Below are positions 27,571 to 40,409 of a stretch of DNA of 64,000 nucleotides, piece after piece. Source of the stretch: Calliopsis andreniformis (Eukaryota; Arthropoda; Insecta; Hymenoptera; Andrenidae). The translations under genes were made by a program, and so were the position numbers. The notes below the pieces were generated by a model. That model did not search any database. It saw only the letters and a list, made by a program, of their open reading frames with translations, and had not been told where the DNA came from. The stretch is taken from assembly GCF_051401765.1 (NCBI RefSeq), contig NW_027480533.1, forward strand, positions 186,001 to 250,000, read 5' to 3'. Numbering within the stretch: the first letter of the stretch is position 1; each line of letters starts with the position of its first letter.

Positions 27571-30500
27571 CGTCAATCTTCAATCCTCAATACTCAATCG
27601 TCAATACTCAATCCTCAATACTCAATACTCAATCCTCATTCTTCAATCCTCAATACCCAATCCTCAATCTTCAATCCTCAATCGTCAACCTTCAATCCTG
27701 AATACTCAACCTTCAATCCTCAATACTCAATCCTCAATCCTCAATCCTCAATCCTCAATACCCAATCCTCAATCTTCAATCCTCAATCCTCAATCCTCAA
27801 TTCTCAATCCTCAATCCTCAATCCTCAATACTCAATCTTCAATCCTCAATCCTCAATCCTCAATCCTCAATCCTCAATCCTCAATCTTAATCTTCAATCC
27901 TCAGTACGCAATCTTCAATGCTCAACCCTCAATCCTCATTCCTCAATCCTCAATCCTCAATTCTCAATCCTCAATCCTCATTCTTCAATCCTCAATACCC
28001 AATCCTCAATCTTCAATCCTCAATCCTCAATCCTCAATCCTCAATCCTCAATCCTCAATCCTCAATCTTCAATCCTCAGTCCCAAATCCTCAATCTTCAA
28101 TACTCACTCCTCAATCCTCAATCCTCAACCCTCAATCCTCAGACCTCAAACATCATTACTCAACCGTCAGTCCTCGTCCTCAATCCACAACCCCCAATAC
28201 TCAATCCTCAATCTTCAATTCTCAATCCTCAATCCTCAATCCTCAATCCTCGGTCCTCAAACCACAATCCTGAATCCTCAACCTTCAGCCCTCAGTCCTG
28301 AACAATCAGTTGTCAATCCTCAACCCTCAAGAGAATATCATCAATTCACAGTTTTCAATACTCAATACTCAATCTGCAATCTTCAAATCTCTATCCACAA
28401 ACATCAATTCTCATCACTCAACCCTCAACACTCAGTCTTCAATCCTCAATCCTCAGTCCTCAATCCTCAATCCACATTCTTCAATCCTCAATACCCAAAC
28501 CTCAATCTTCAATCCTCAATCCTCAATCCCCAATTCTCAATCCTCAATCCTCAATCCTCAGAGCTCAAACAGCAATAGTCAACCCTCAGTCCTCGTCCTC
28601 AATCCACAACCATCAATCCTCAATCCTCAACATTCAATCATCAATATTCAATCTTCAGTCCTCAACCGTCAATCCTCAATCCTCAATCCTCAATCCTCAA
28701 TCCTCAAGCTTCAATCCTCAACACTCAATCTTCAATCCTCAATACTCAATCCTCAATCCTCAATCCTCATTCTTCAATCCTCAACACCCAATCCTCAATC
28801 TTCAATCCTCAATCCTCAATCCTCAATTCTCAATCCTCAGTCCTCAATCCTCCGACCTTAAACATCAATACTCTACCCTCAGTCCTCGTCCTCAATCCAC
28901 AACACTCAATCCTCGATCCTCAATCTTCAATCATCAATATTCAATCTTCAATCCTCAATCCTCAATCCTCAATACTCAATCCTCAATCCTCAATGTTCTA
29001 TCCTCAATACGCAATCCTCAATCATCAATCCTCAACCCTCAATCCTCAATCCTCAATCCTCAATCGTCAATCTTCAATCCTGAATACTCAATCTTCAACA
29101 CTCAATCCTCAATCCTCAATCCTCAATCCTCATTCTTCAATCCTCAATACCCAATCCTCAATCTTCAATCCTCAATCCTCAATCTTCAATCCTCAATCCT
29201 CAATCCTCAATAATCAATCTTCAATCCTCAGTCCCAAATCCTCAATATTCAATACTCACTCCACAATCCTCAATCTTCAATCCTCAATACTCAGTCTTCA
29301 ATCCTCAATCCTCAATCCGCAATCCTCAATCCTCAATCCTCATTCTTCAATCCTCAATACCCAATCCTCAATCTTCAATCCTCAATCCTCAATCCTCAAT
29401 CCTCAATTCTCAATCCTCAATCCTTAATCCTCAATCCTCAATCCTCAATCCTCAATCCTCAATTCTCAATCCTCAATCCTCAATCCTCAGACCTCAAACA
29501 GCGATAGTCATCCCTCAGTCCTCGTCCTCAATCCACAACCATCAATCCTCAATCCTCAATCTTAAATCATCAATATTCATTCTTCAGTCCTCAATCCTCA
29601 ATCCTCAATCCTCAACCCTCAATCCTCAATGTTCAATCCGCAATACCCAATCCTCAATCTTCTATCCGCAATCCTCAATCCTCAATCCTCAATCCTCAAT
29701 CCTCAATCCTCAATCTTCAATCCTCAATACTCAACCTTCAATCCTCAATTCTCAATCCTCAATCCTCAATCCTCATTCTTCAATCCTCAACACCCAATCC
29801 TCAATCTTCAATCCTCAATCCCCAATCCTCAATTCTCAATCCTCAATCCTCAATCCTCAGACCATAAACATCAATACTCTACCCTCAGTCCTCGTCCTCA
29901 ATCCACAACACTCAATCCTCGACCCTCAATCTTCAATCATCAATATTCAATCTTCAATCCTCAATCCTCAATCCTAAATCCTCAATCTTAATCTTCAATC
30001 CTCAGTACGCAATCTTCAATCCTCAATCCTCAATCCTCATTCTTCAATCCTCAACACCCAATCCTCAACCTTCAATCCTCAAACCTCAATCCTCAATCCT
30101 CAATCCTCAACCTTCAATCCTCAATACTCAAACTTCAAACCTCAATCATCGATCCTCAATCCTCAATCCTCAATCCTCAATCCTCAATCGTCAATCTTCA
30201 ATCCTGAATACTCAATCTTCAATACTCAATCCTCAATCCTCAATCCTCAATCCTCATTCTTCAATCCTCAATACCCAATCCTCAATGTTCAATCCTCAAT
30301 CCTCAATCCTCAATCCTCAATCCTCAATCCTCAATCCTCAATCTTCAATCATCAATATTCAATTTCAGTCCTCAATCCTCAATCCTCAATCCTCAACCCT
30401 CAATCCTCAATGTTCAATCCGCAATACCCAATCCTCAATCTTCTATCCGCAATCCTCAATCCTCAATCCTCAATCCTCAATCCTCAATCCTCAATCTTCA

Positions 30501-31590
30501 ATCCTCAATACTCAATCTTCAATCCTCAATACTCAATCCTCAATCCTCAATCCTCATTCTTCAATCCTCAACACCCAATCCTCAATTTTCAATCCTCAAC
30601 CCTCAATCCTCAATTCTCAATCCTCAATCCTCAATCCTCAGACCTTAAACATCAATACTCTACCCTCAGTCCTCGTCCTCAATCCACAACACTCAATCCT
30701 CGATCCTCAATCTTCTATCATCAATATTCAATCTTCAATCGTCAATCCTCAATCGTCAATACTCAATCCTCAATCTTCAATCCTCAATCCTCAATCCTCA
30801 ATTCTCAATCCTCAATCGTCAATCCTCAATCCTCAATCCTCAATCCTCAATGTTCAATCCGCAATACACAATCCTCAATACTCAGTCTTCAATCCTCAAT
30901 CCTCAATCCGCAATCCTCAATCCTCAATCCTCATTCTTCAATCCCTAATACCCAATCCTCAATCTTCAATCCTCAATCCTCAATCCTCAATTCTCAATCC
31001 TCAATCCTCAATCCTCAATCCTCAATCCTCAATGTTCAATCGGCAATACACAATCCTCAATCTTCTATCCGCAATCCTCAATCCTCAATCCTCAATCCTC
31101 AATCCTCAATCCTCAATCCTTAATCCTCAGACCTCAATCCTCAATCCTCAATCGTCAATCTTCAATCCTCAATCGTCAATCTTCAATCCTCAATCCTCAA
31201 TCCTCAATCCTCAATCCTCATTCTTCAATCCTCAATACCCAATCCTCAATCTTCAATCCTCAATACTCAGTCTTCAATCCTCAATCCTCAATCCTCAATC
31301 CTCAATCCTCAATCCTAATTCATCAATCCTCAATTCCCAATCCTCCATCTTCAATCCTCAATCCTCAATCCTCAATCCTCAATCCTCAATCCTCAATCCT
31401 CAATCCTCAATCCTCAATCTTCAATCCTCAATACTCAATCTTCAATCCTCAATACTCAATCCTCAATCCTCAATCCTCAATCCTCAATCTTAATCTTCAA
31501 CCCTCAATCCTCAATGTTCAATCTGCAATTCCCAATCCTCAATCTTCTATCCGCAATCCTCAATCCTCAATCCTCAATCCTCAATCCTCA
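27571..31590 (+). repeat. 4.03-kb HOR, copy 1
   Basis: Markers recur exactly 4029 bp downstream (27918/31947, 28310/32339, 28993/33022). After one inserted heptamer in copy 2 near 33.7 kb the offset is 4036 (30285/34321, 30410/34446, 31514/35550). The unit contains the diverged block copy b, several type B blocks, a TTTCAG break and a HindIII-type AAGCTT near 28707 that is otherwise rare in this G-poor array. Private to copy 1 is ATCCTTAATCC near 29421. Confidence 0.87.
28140..28439 (+). repeat. Most diverged block, copy b
   Basis: Same flavour 3 type B block plus 190-bp diverged segment as at 23740, offset 4399 bp. I found no difference from copy a across the diverged segment by eye. Its conservation alongside more variable canonical heptamers is what recent block duplication predicts, and selection need not be invoked. 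Confidence 0.8.
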
Positions 31591-31599
31591 ATCCTCAAT

Positions 31600-34500
31600 C
31601 GTCAATCTTCAATCCTCAATACTCAATCGTCAATACTCAATCCTCAATACTCAATACTCAATCCTCATTCTTCAATCCTCAATACCCAATCCTCAATCTT
31701 CAATCCTCAATCGTCAACCTTCAATCCTGAATACTCAACCTTCAATCCTCAATACTCAATCCTCAATCCTCAATCCTCAATCCTCAATACCCAATCCTCA
31801 ATCTTCAATCCTCAATCCTCAATCCTCAATTCTCAATCCTCAATCCTCAATCCTCAATACTCAATCTTCAATCCTCAATCCTCAATCCTCAATCCTCAAT
31901 CCTCAATCCTCAATCTTAATCTTCAATCCTCAGTACGCAATCTTCAATGCTCAACCCTCAATCCTCATTCCTCAATCCTCAATCCTCAATTCTCAATCCT
32001 CAATCCTCATTCTTCAATCCTCAATACCCAATCCTCAATCTTCAATCCTCAATCCTCAATCCTCAATCCTCAATCCTCAATCCTCAATCCTCAATCTTCA
32101 ATCCTCAGTCCCAAATCCTCAATCTTCAATACTCACTCCTCAATCCTCAATCCTCAACCCTCAATCCTCAGACCTCAAACATCATTACTCAACCGTCAGT
32201 CCTCGTCCTCAATCCACAACCCCCAATACTCAATCCTCAATCTTCAATTCTCAATCCTCAATCCTCAATCCTCAATCCTCGGTCCTCAAACCACAATCCT
32301 GAATCCTCAACCTTCAGCCCTCAGTCCTGAACAATCAGTTGTCAATCCTCAACCCTCAAGAGAATATCATCAATTCACAGTTTTCAATACTCAATACTCA
32401 ATCTGCAATCTTCAAATCTCTATCCACAAACATCAATTCTCATCACTCAACCCTCAACACTCAGTCTTCAATCCTCAATCCTCAGTCCTCAATCCTCAAT
32501 CCACATTCTTCAATCCTCAATACCCAAACCTCAATCTTCAATCCTCAATCCTCAATCCCCAATTCTCAATCCTCAATCCTCAATCCTCAGAGCTCAAACA
32601 GCAATAGTCAACCCTCAGTCCTCGTCCTCAATCCACAACCATCAATCCTCAATCCTCAACATTCAATCATCAATATTCAATCTTCAGTCCTCAACCGTCA
32701 ATCCTCAATCCTCAATCCTCAATCCTCAATCCTCAAGCTTCAATCCTCAACACTCAATCTTCAATCCTCAATACTCAATCCTCAATCCTCAATCCTCATT
32801 CTTCAATCCTCAACACCCAATCCTCAATCTTCAATCCTCAATCCTCAATCCTCAATTCTCAATCCTCAGTCCTCAATCCTCCGACCTTAAACATCAATAC
32901 TCTACCCTCAGTCCTCGTCCTCAATCCACAACACTCAATCCTCGATCCTCAATCTTCAATCATCAATATTCAATCTTCAATCCTCAATCCTCAATCCTCA
33001 ATACTCAATCCTCAATCCTCAATGTTCTATCCTCAATACGCAATCCTCAATCATCAATCCTCAACCCTCAATCCTCAATCCTCAATCCTCAATCGTCAAT
33101 CTTCAATCCTGAATACTCAATGTTCAACACTCAATCCTCAATCCTCAATCCTCAATCCTCATTCTTCAATCCTCAATACCCAATCCTCAATCTTCAATCC
33201 TCAATCCTCAATCTTCAATCCTCAATCCTCAATCCTCAATAATCAATCTTCAATCCTCAGTCCCAAATCCTCAATATTCAATACTCACTCCACAATCCTC
33301 AATCTTCAATCCTCAATACTCAGTCTTCAATCCTCAATCCTCAATCCGCAATCCTCAATCCTCAATCCTCATTCTTCAATCCTCAATACCCAATCCTCAA
33401 TCTTCAATCCTCAATCCTCAATCCTCAATCCTCAATTCTCAATCCTCAATCCTCAATCCTCAATCCTCAATCCTCAATCCTCAATCCTCAATTCTCAATC
33501 CTCAATCCTCAATCCTCAGACCTCAAACAGCGATAGTCATCCCTCAGTCCTCGTCCTCAATCCACAACCATCAATCCTCAATCCTCAATCTTAAATCATC
33601 AATATTCATTCTTCAGTCCTCAATCCTCAATCCTCAATCCTCAACCCTCAATCCTCAATGTTCAATCCGCAATACCCAATCCTCAATCTTCTATCCGCAA
33701 TCCTCAATCCTCAATCCTCAATCCTCAATCCTCAATCCTCAATCCTCAATCTTCAATCCTCAATACTCAACCTTCAATCCTCAATTCTCAATCCTCAATC
33801 CTCAATCCTCATTCTTCAATCCTCAACACCCAATCCTCAATCTTCAATCCTCAATCCCCAATCCTCAATTCTCAATCCTCAATCCTCAATCCTCAGACCA
33901 TAAACATCAATACTCTACCCTCAGTCCTCGACCTCAATCCACAACACTCAATCCTCGACCCTCAATCTTCAATCATCAATATTCAATCTTCAATCCTCAA
34001 TCCTCAATCCTAAATCCTCAATCTTAATCTTCAATCCTCAGTACGCAATCTTCAATCCTCAATCCTCAATCCTCATTCTTCAATCCTCAACACCCAATCC
34101 TCAACCTTCAATCCTCAAACCTCAATCCTCAATCCTCAATCCTCAACCTTCAATCCTCAATACTCAAACTTCAAACCTCAATCATCGATCCTCAATCCTC
34201 AATCCTCAATCCTCAATCCTCAATCGTCAATCTTCAATCCTGAATACTCAATCTTCAATACTCAATCCTCAATCCTCAATCCTCAATCCTCATTCTTCAA
34301 TCCTCAATACCCAATCCTCAATGTTCAATCCTCAATCCTCAATCCTCAATCCTCAATCCTCAATCCTCAATCCTCAATCTTCAATCATCAATATTCAATT
34401 TCAGTCCTCAATCCTCAATCCTCAATCCTCAACCCTCAATCCTCAATGTTCAATCCGCAATACCCAATCCTCAATCTTCTATCCGCAATCCTCAATCCTC

Positions 34501-35620
34501 AATCCTCAATCCTCAATCCTCAATCCTCAATCTTCAATCCTCAATACTCAATCTTCAATCCTCAATACTCAATCCTCAATCCTCAATCCTCATTCTTCAA
34601 TCCTCAACACCCAATCCTCAATTTTCAATCCTCAACCCTCAATCCTCAATTCTCAATCCTCAATCCTCAATCCTCAGACCTTAAACATCAATACTCTACC
34701 CTCAGTCCTCGTCCTCAATCCACAACACTCAATCCTCGATCCTCAATCTTCTATCATCAATATTCAATCTTCAATCGTCAATCCTCAATCGTCAATACTC
34801 AATCCTCAATCTTCAATCCTCAATCCTCAATCCTCAATTCTCAATCCTCAATCGTCAATCCTCAATCCTCAATCCTCAATCCTCAATGTTCAATCCGCAA
34901 TACACAATCCTCAATACTCAGTCTTCAATCCTCAATCCTCAATCCGCAATCCTCAATCCTCAATCCTCATTCTTCAATCCCTAATACCCAATCCTCAATC
35001 TTCAATCCTCAATCCTCAATCCTCAATTCTCAATCCTCAATCCTCAATCCTCAATCCTCAATCCTCAATGTTCAATCGGCAATACACAATCCTCAATCTT
35101 CTATCCGCAATCCTCAATCCTCAATCCTCAATCCTCAATCCTCAATCCTCAATCCTTAATCCTCAGACCTCAATCCTCAATCCTCAATCGTCAATCTTCA
35201 ATCCTCAATCGTCAATCTTCAATCCTCAATCCTCAATCCTCAATCCTCAATCCTCATTCTTCAATCCTCAATACCCAATCCTCAATCTTCAATCCTCAAT
35301 ACTCAGTCTTCAATCCTCAATCCTCAATCCTCAATCCTCAATCCTCAATCCTAATTCATCAATCCTCAATTCCCAATCCTCCATCTTCAATCCTCAATCC
35401 TCAATCCTCAATCCTCAATCCTCAATCCTCAATCCTCAATCCTCAATCCTCAATCTTCAATCCTCAATACTCAATCTTCAATCCTCAATACTCAATCCTC
35501 AATCCTCAATCCTCAATCCTCAATCTTAATCTTCAACCCTCAATCCTCAATGTTCAATCTGCAATTCCCAATCCTCAATCTTCTATCCGCAATCCTCAAT
35601 CCTCAATCCTCAATCCTCTA
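31600..35620 (+). repeat. 4.03-kb HOR, copy 2
   Basis: Tandem copy of 27571-31590. Private differences are TCAATGTTCAACAC near 33119, loss of the TTAATCC variant near 33450, one extra heptamer near 33.7 kb, and CTCGACCTC at 33927-33935 in place of CTCGTCCTC. Everything else compared by eye, including rare strings such as CAATCGGCAATAC and ATTCATCAATCC, is shared. It ends in the canonical run after the CAATCTGCAATTCCC string near 35555. Confidence 0.87.
32169..32468 (+). repeat. Most diverged block, copy c
   Basis: Third copy of the flavour 3 type B plus 190-bp diverged segment, 4029 bp after copy b and inside the second 4.03-kb unit. The same GAATATC, AACAATCAGTTG and TTTTC strings are present. 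Confidence 0.8.
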
Positions 35621-37272
35621 TCCTCAATCCTCAATCTTCAATCCTCAATACTCAATCTTCAATCCTCAATGCTCAATCCTCAATCCTCAATCCTCATTCT
35701 TCAATCCTCAACACCCAATCCTCAATCTTCAATCCTCACTCCTCAATCCTCAATTCTCAATCCTCTATCCTCAATCCTCAGACCTTAAACATCAACACTC
35801 TACCCTCAGTCCTCGTCCTCAATCCACAACACTCAATCCTCGATCCTCAATCTTCAATCATCAATATTCAATCTTCAATCCTCAATCCTCAATCCTCAAT
35901 ACTCAATCCTCAATCCTCAATGTTCTATCCTCAATACGCAATCCTCAATCTTCAATCATCAATCCTCAATCCTCAATCCTCAATCCTCAATCTTCAATCT
36001 TAATCTTCAATCCTCAGTACGCAATCTTCAATCCTCAATCCTCAATCCTCATTCCTCAATCCTCAATCCTCAATACTCAATACTCAATACTCAATCTTCA
36101 ATCCTCAATCCTCAATCCTCAATCCTCAATCCTCAATCCTCAATCCTCAATCGTCAATCTTCAATCCTCAATACTCAATCGTCAATACTCAATCCTCAAT
36201 ACTCAATACTCAATCCTCATTCTTCAATCCTCAATACCCAATCCTCAATCTTCAATCCTCAATCGTCAACCTTCAATCCTGAATACTCAACCTTCAATCC
36301 TCAATACTCAATCCTCAATCCTCAATCCTCAATCCTCAATACCCAATCCTCAATCTTCAATCCTCAATCCTCAATCCTCAATTCTCAAATCCTCAATCCT
36401 CAATCCTCAATACTCAATCTTCAATCCTCAATCCTCAATCCTCAATCCTCAATCCTCAATCCTCAATCTTAATCTTCAATCCTCAGTACGCAATCTTCAA
36501 TGCTCAACCCTCAATCCTCACTCCTCAATCCTCAATCCTCAATCCTCAATCCTCAATCCTCATTCTTCAATCCTCTATACCCAATCCTCAATCTTCAATC
36601 CTCAATCCTCAATCCTCAATCCTCAATCCTCAATCCTCAATCCTCAATCTTCAATCCTCAGTCCCAAATCCTCAATCTTCAATACTCACTCCTCAATCCA
36701 CAATCCTCAACCCTCAATCCTCAGACCTCAAACATCATAACTCAACCGTCAGTCCTCGTCCTCAATCCACAACCCCCAATACTCAATCCTCAATCTTCAA
36801 TTCTCAATCCTCAATCCTCAATCCTCAATCCTCGGTCCTCAAACCACAATCCTGAATCCTCAACCTTCAGCCCTCAGTCCTGAACAATCAGTTGTCAATC
36901 CTCAACCCTCAAGAGAATATCATCAATTCACAGTTTTCAATACTCAATACTCAATCTGCAATCTTCAAATCTCTATCCACAAACATCAATTCTCATCACT
37001 CAACCCTCAACACTCAGTCTTCAATCCTCAATCCTCAGTCCTCAATCCTCAATCCACATTCTTCAATCCTCAATACCCAAACCTCAATCTTCAATCCTCA
37101 ATCCTCAATCCCCAATTCTCAATCCTCAATCCTCAATCCTCAGACCTCAAACAGCAATAGTCAACCCTCAGTCCTCGTCCTCAATCCACAACCATCAATC
37201 CTCAATCCTCAACATTCAATCATCAATATTCAATCTTCAGTCCTCAATCGTCAATCCTCAATCCTCAATCCT
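35621..37272 (+). repeat. Third, partial copy of the 4-kb HOR
   Basis: Positions 35550-36140 match 26977-27567 (offset 8573). From about 36141 to 37272 the order follows 27568-28690 (offset 8582 at 36500/27918). The copy departs from the 4.03-kb units near 37272, where TTCAATCCGCAATACCC replaces the AAGCTT-containing string. A 1-bp insertion (ATTCTCAAATCC near 36381-36392) and CATCATAACTC near 36732 are private to this copy. Confidence 0.78.
36722..37021 (+). repeat. Most diverged block, copy d
   Basis: Fourth copy, 4553 bp after copy c. It differs in the leading flavour 3 block by a T-to-A change (CATCATAAC for CATCATTAC). A fifth flavour 3 block near 46948 lacks the diverged 190-bp segment, so the two parts can be separated. 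Confidence 0.8.
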
Positions 37273-37609
37273 CAATCCTCAATGTTCAATCCGCAATACC
37301 CAATCCTCAATCTTCTATCCGCAATCCTCAATCCTCAATCCTCAATGCTCAATCCTCAATCTTCAATCCTCAACACTCAATCTTGAATCCTCAATACTCA
37401 ATCCTCAGTCCTCAATCCTCATTCTTCAATCCTCAACACCCAATCCTCAATCTTCAATCCTCAATCCTCAATCCTCAATTCTCAATCCTCAGTCCTCAAT
37501 CCTCCGACCTTAAACATCAATACTCTACCCTCAGTCCTCGTCCTCAATCCACAACACTCAATCCTCGACCCTCAATCTTCAATCATCAATATTCAATCTT
37601 CAATCCTCA

Positions 37610-39300
37610 ATCCTCAACCCTCAATCCTCAATGTTCAATCCGCAATACCCAATCCTCAATCTTCTATCCGCAATCCTCAATCCTCAATCCTCAATCCTCA
37701 ATCCTCAATCCTCAATCTTCAATCCTCAATACTCAATCTTCAATCCTCAATACTCAATCCTCAATCCTCAATCCTCACTCTTCAATCCTCAACACCCAAT
37801 CCTCAATCTTCAATCCTCAACCCTCAATCCTCAATTCTCAATCCTCAATCCTCAATCCTCAGACCTTAAACATCAATACTCTACCCGCAGTCCTCGTCCT
37901 CAATCCACAACACTCAATCCTCGATCCTCAATCTTCTACCATCAATATTCAATCTTCAATCGTCAATCCTCAATCGTCAATACTCAATCCTCAATCTTCA
38001 ATCCTCAATCCTCAATCCTCAATTCTCAATCCTCAATCGTCAATCCTCAATCCTCAATCCTCAATCCTCAATGTTCAATCCGCAATACACAATCCTCAAT
38101 ACTCAGTCTTCAATCCTCAATCCTCAATCCGCAATCCTCAATCCTCAATCCTCATTCTTCAATCCTCAATACCCAATCCTCAATCTTCAATCCTCAATCC
38201 TCAATCCTCAATTCTCAATCCTCAATCCTCAATCCTCAATCCTCAATCCTCAATGTTCAATCGGCAATACACAATCCTCAATCTTCTATCCGCAATCCTC
38301 AATCCTCAATCCTCAATCCTCAATCCTCAATCCTCAATCCTCAATCCTCAGACCTCAATCCTCAATCCTCAATCGTCAATCTTCAATCCTCAATACTCAA
38401 TCTTCAATCCTCAATCCTCAATCCTCAATCCTCAATCCTCATTCTTCAATCCTCAATACCCAATCCTCAATCTTCAATCCTCAATACTCAGTCTTCAATC
38501 CTCAATCCTCAATCCTCAATCCTCAATCCTCAATCCTAATTCTTCAATCCTCAATACCCAATCCTCCATCTTCAATCCTCAATCCTCAATCCTCAATCCT
38601 CAATCCTCAATCCTCAATCCTCAATCCTCAACCTTCAATCCTCAATACTCAATCTTCAATCCTCAATACTCAATCCTCAATCCTCAATCCTCAATCCTCA
38701 ATCTTAATCTTCAACCCTCAATCCTCAATGTTCAATCCGCAATTCCCAATCCTCAATCTTCTATCCGCAATCCTCAATCCTCAATCCTCAATCCTCAATC
38801 CTCAATCCTCAATCTTCAATCCTCAATACTCAATCTTCAATCCTCAATGCTCAATCCTCAATCCTCAATCCTCATTCTTCAATCCTCAACACCCAATCCT
38901 CAATCTTCAATCCTCACTCCTCAATCCTCAATTCTCAATCCTCTATCCTCAATCCTCAGACCTTAAACATCAAGACTCTACCCTCAGTCCTCGTCCTCAA
39001 TCCACAACACTCAATCCTCAATCCTCAATCTTCAATCATCAATATTCAATCTTCAATCCTCAATCCTCAATCCTCAATACTCAATCCTCAATCCTCAATG
39101 TTCTATCCTCAATATGCAATCCTCAATCTTCAATCCTCAATCCTCAATCCTCAATCCTCAATCCTCAATCTTCAATCTTAATCTTCAATCCTCAGTACGC
39201 AATCTTCAATCCTCAATCCTCAATCCTCATTCCTCAATCCTCAATCTTCAATACTCAATGCTCAATCTTCAATCCTCAATCCTCAATCCTCAATCCTCAA
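37610..39300 (+). repeat. 2.80-kb HOR, copy 1
   Basis: Marker order is repeated 2799 bp downstream (37631/40430, 38071/40870, and the CAGACCTTAA type B start near 38964/41763). It includes two type B flavour 2 blocks, the CAATCGGCAATAC variant near 38260 and the TTAATCTTCAACCC string near 38704. The copies diverge near 39300 and 42100. Confidence 0.8.
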
Positions 39301-40409
39301 TCCTCAATCCTCAATCGTCAATCTTCAATCCTCAATACTCAATCGTCAATACTCAATCCTCAATACTCAATACTCAATCCTCATTCTGCAATCCTCAATA
39401 CCCAATCCTCAATCTTCAATCCTCAATCCTCAATCCTCAATCCTCAATCCTCACTCTTCAATCCTCAATCCTCAATCCTCAATCCTCAATCCTCAATCCT
39501 CAATCCTCAATCCTCAATCTTCAATCCTCAATACTCAATCTTCAATCCTCAATACTCAATCCTCAATCCTCAATCCTCAATCCTCAATCTTAATCTTCAA
39601 CCCTCAATCCTCAATGTTCAATCCGCAATCCTCAATCTTCAATCCTCAAAACTCAACCTTCAATCCTCAATACTCAATCCTCAATCCTCAATCCTCATTC
39701 TTCAATCCTCAATACTCAATCCTCAATCCTCAATCCTCATTCTTCAATCCTCAACACCCAATCCTCAATCTTCAATCCTCAATCCCCAATCCTCAATTCT
39801 CAATCCTCAATCCTCAATCCTCAGACCATAAACATCAATACTCTACCCTCAGTCCTCGTCCTCAATCCACAACACTCAATCCTCGACCCTCAATCTTCAA
39901 TCATCAATATTCAATCTTCAATCCTCAATCCTCAATCCTCAATCCTCAATGTTCTATCCCCAATAAGCAATCCTCAATCTTCAATCCTCAATCCTCAATC
40001 CTCAATCCTCAATCCTAAATCCTCAATCTTAACCTTCAATCCTCAGTACGCAATCTTCAAACCTCAATCCTCAATCCTCATTCTTCAATCCTCAACACCC
40101 AATCCTCAACCTTCAATCCTCTAACCTCAATCCTCAATCCTCAATCCTCAACCTTCAATCCTCAATACTCAAACTTCAAACCTCAATCATCGATCCTCAA
40201 TCCTCAATCCTCAATCCTCAATCCTCAATCGTCAATCTTCAATCCTGAATACTCAATCTTCAATACCCAATCCTCAATCCTCAATCCTCAATACCCAATC
40301 CTCAATGTTCAATCCTCAATCCTCAATCCTCAATCCTCAATCCTCAATCCTCAATCCTCAATCTTCAATCATCAATATTCAATTTCAGTCCTCAATCCTC
40401 AATCCTCAA
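39301..40409 (+). repeat. Array linking the 2.80-kb copies
   Basis: Heptamer variants with a flavour 2 type B block near 39825-39920 and strings also seen near 25.3 and 30.0 kb (CCCCAATAAGCAATCC near 39958, CAAACTTCAAACCTC near 40170, TCATCGATCC near 40186). A TTTCAG break lies near 40375. No gene seen. Confidence 0.7.

Noticed and set aside
28700..28720. HindIII-type AAGCTT as a cloning or assembly junction
   Set aside because: The same site recurs at the 4029-bp offset near 32736 inside otherwise matching repeats, so it is a heptamer variant, not an artificial joint.
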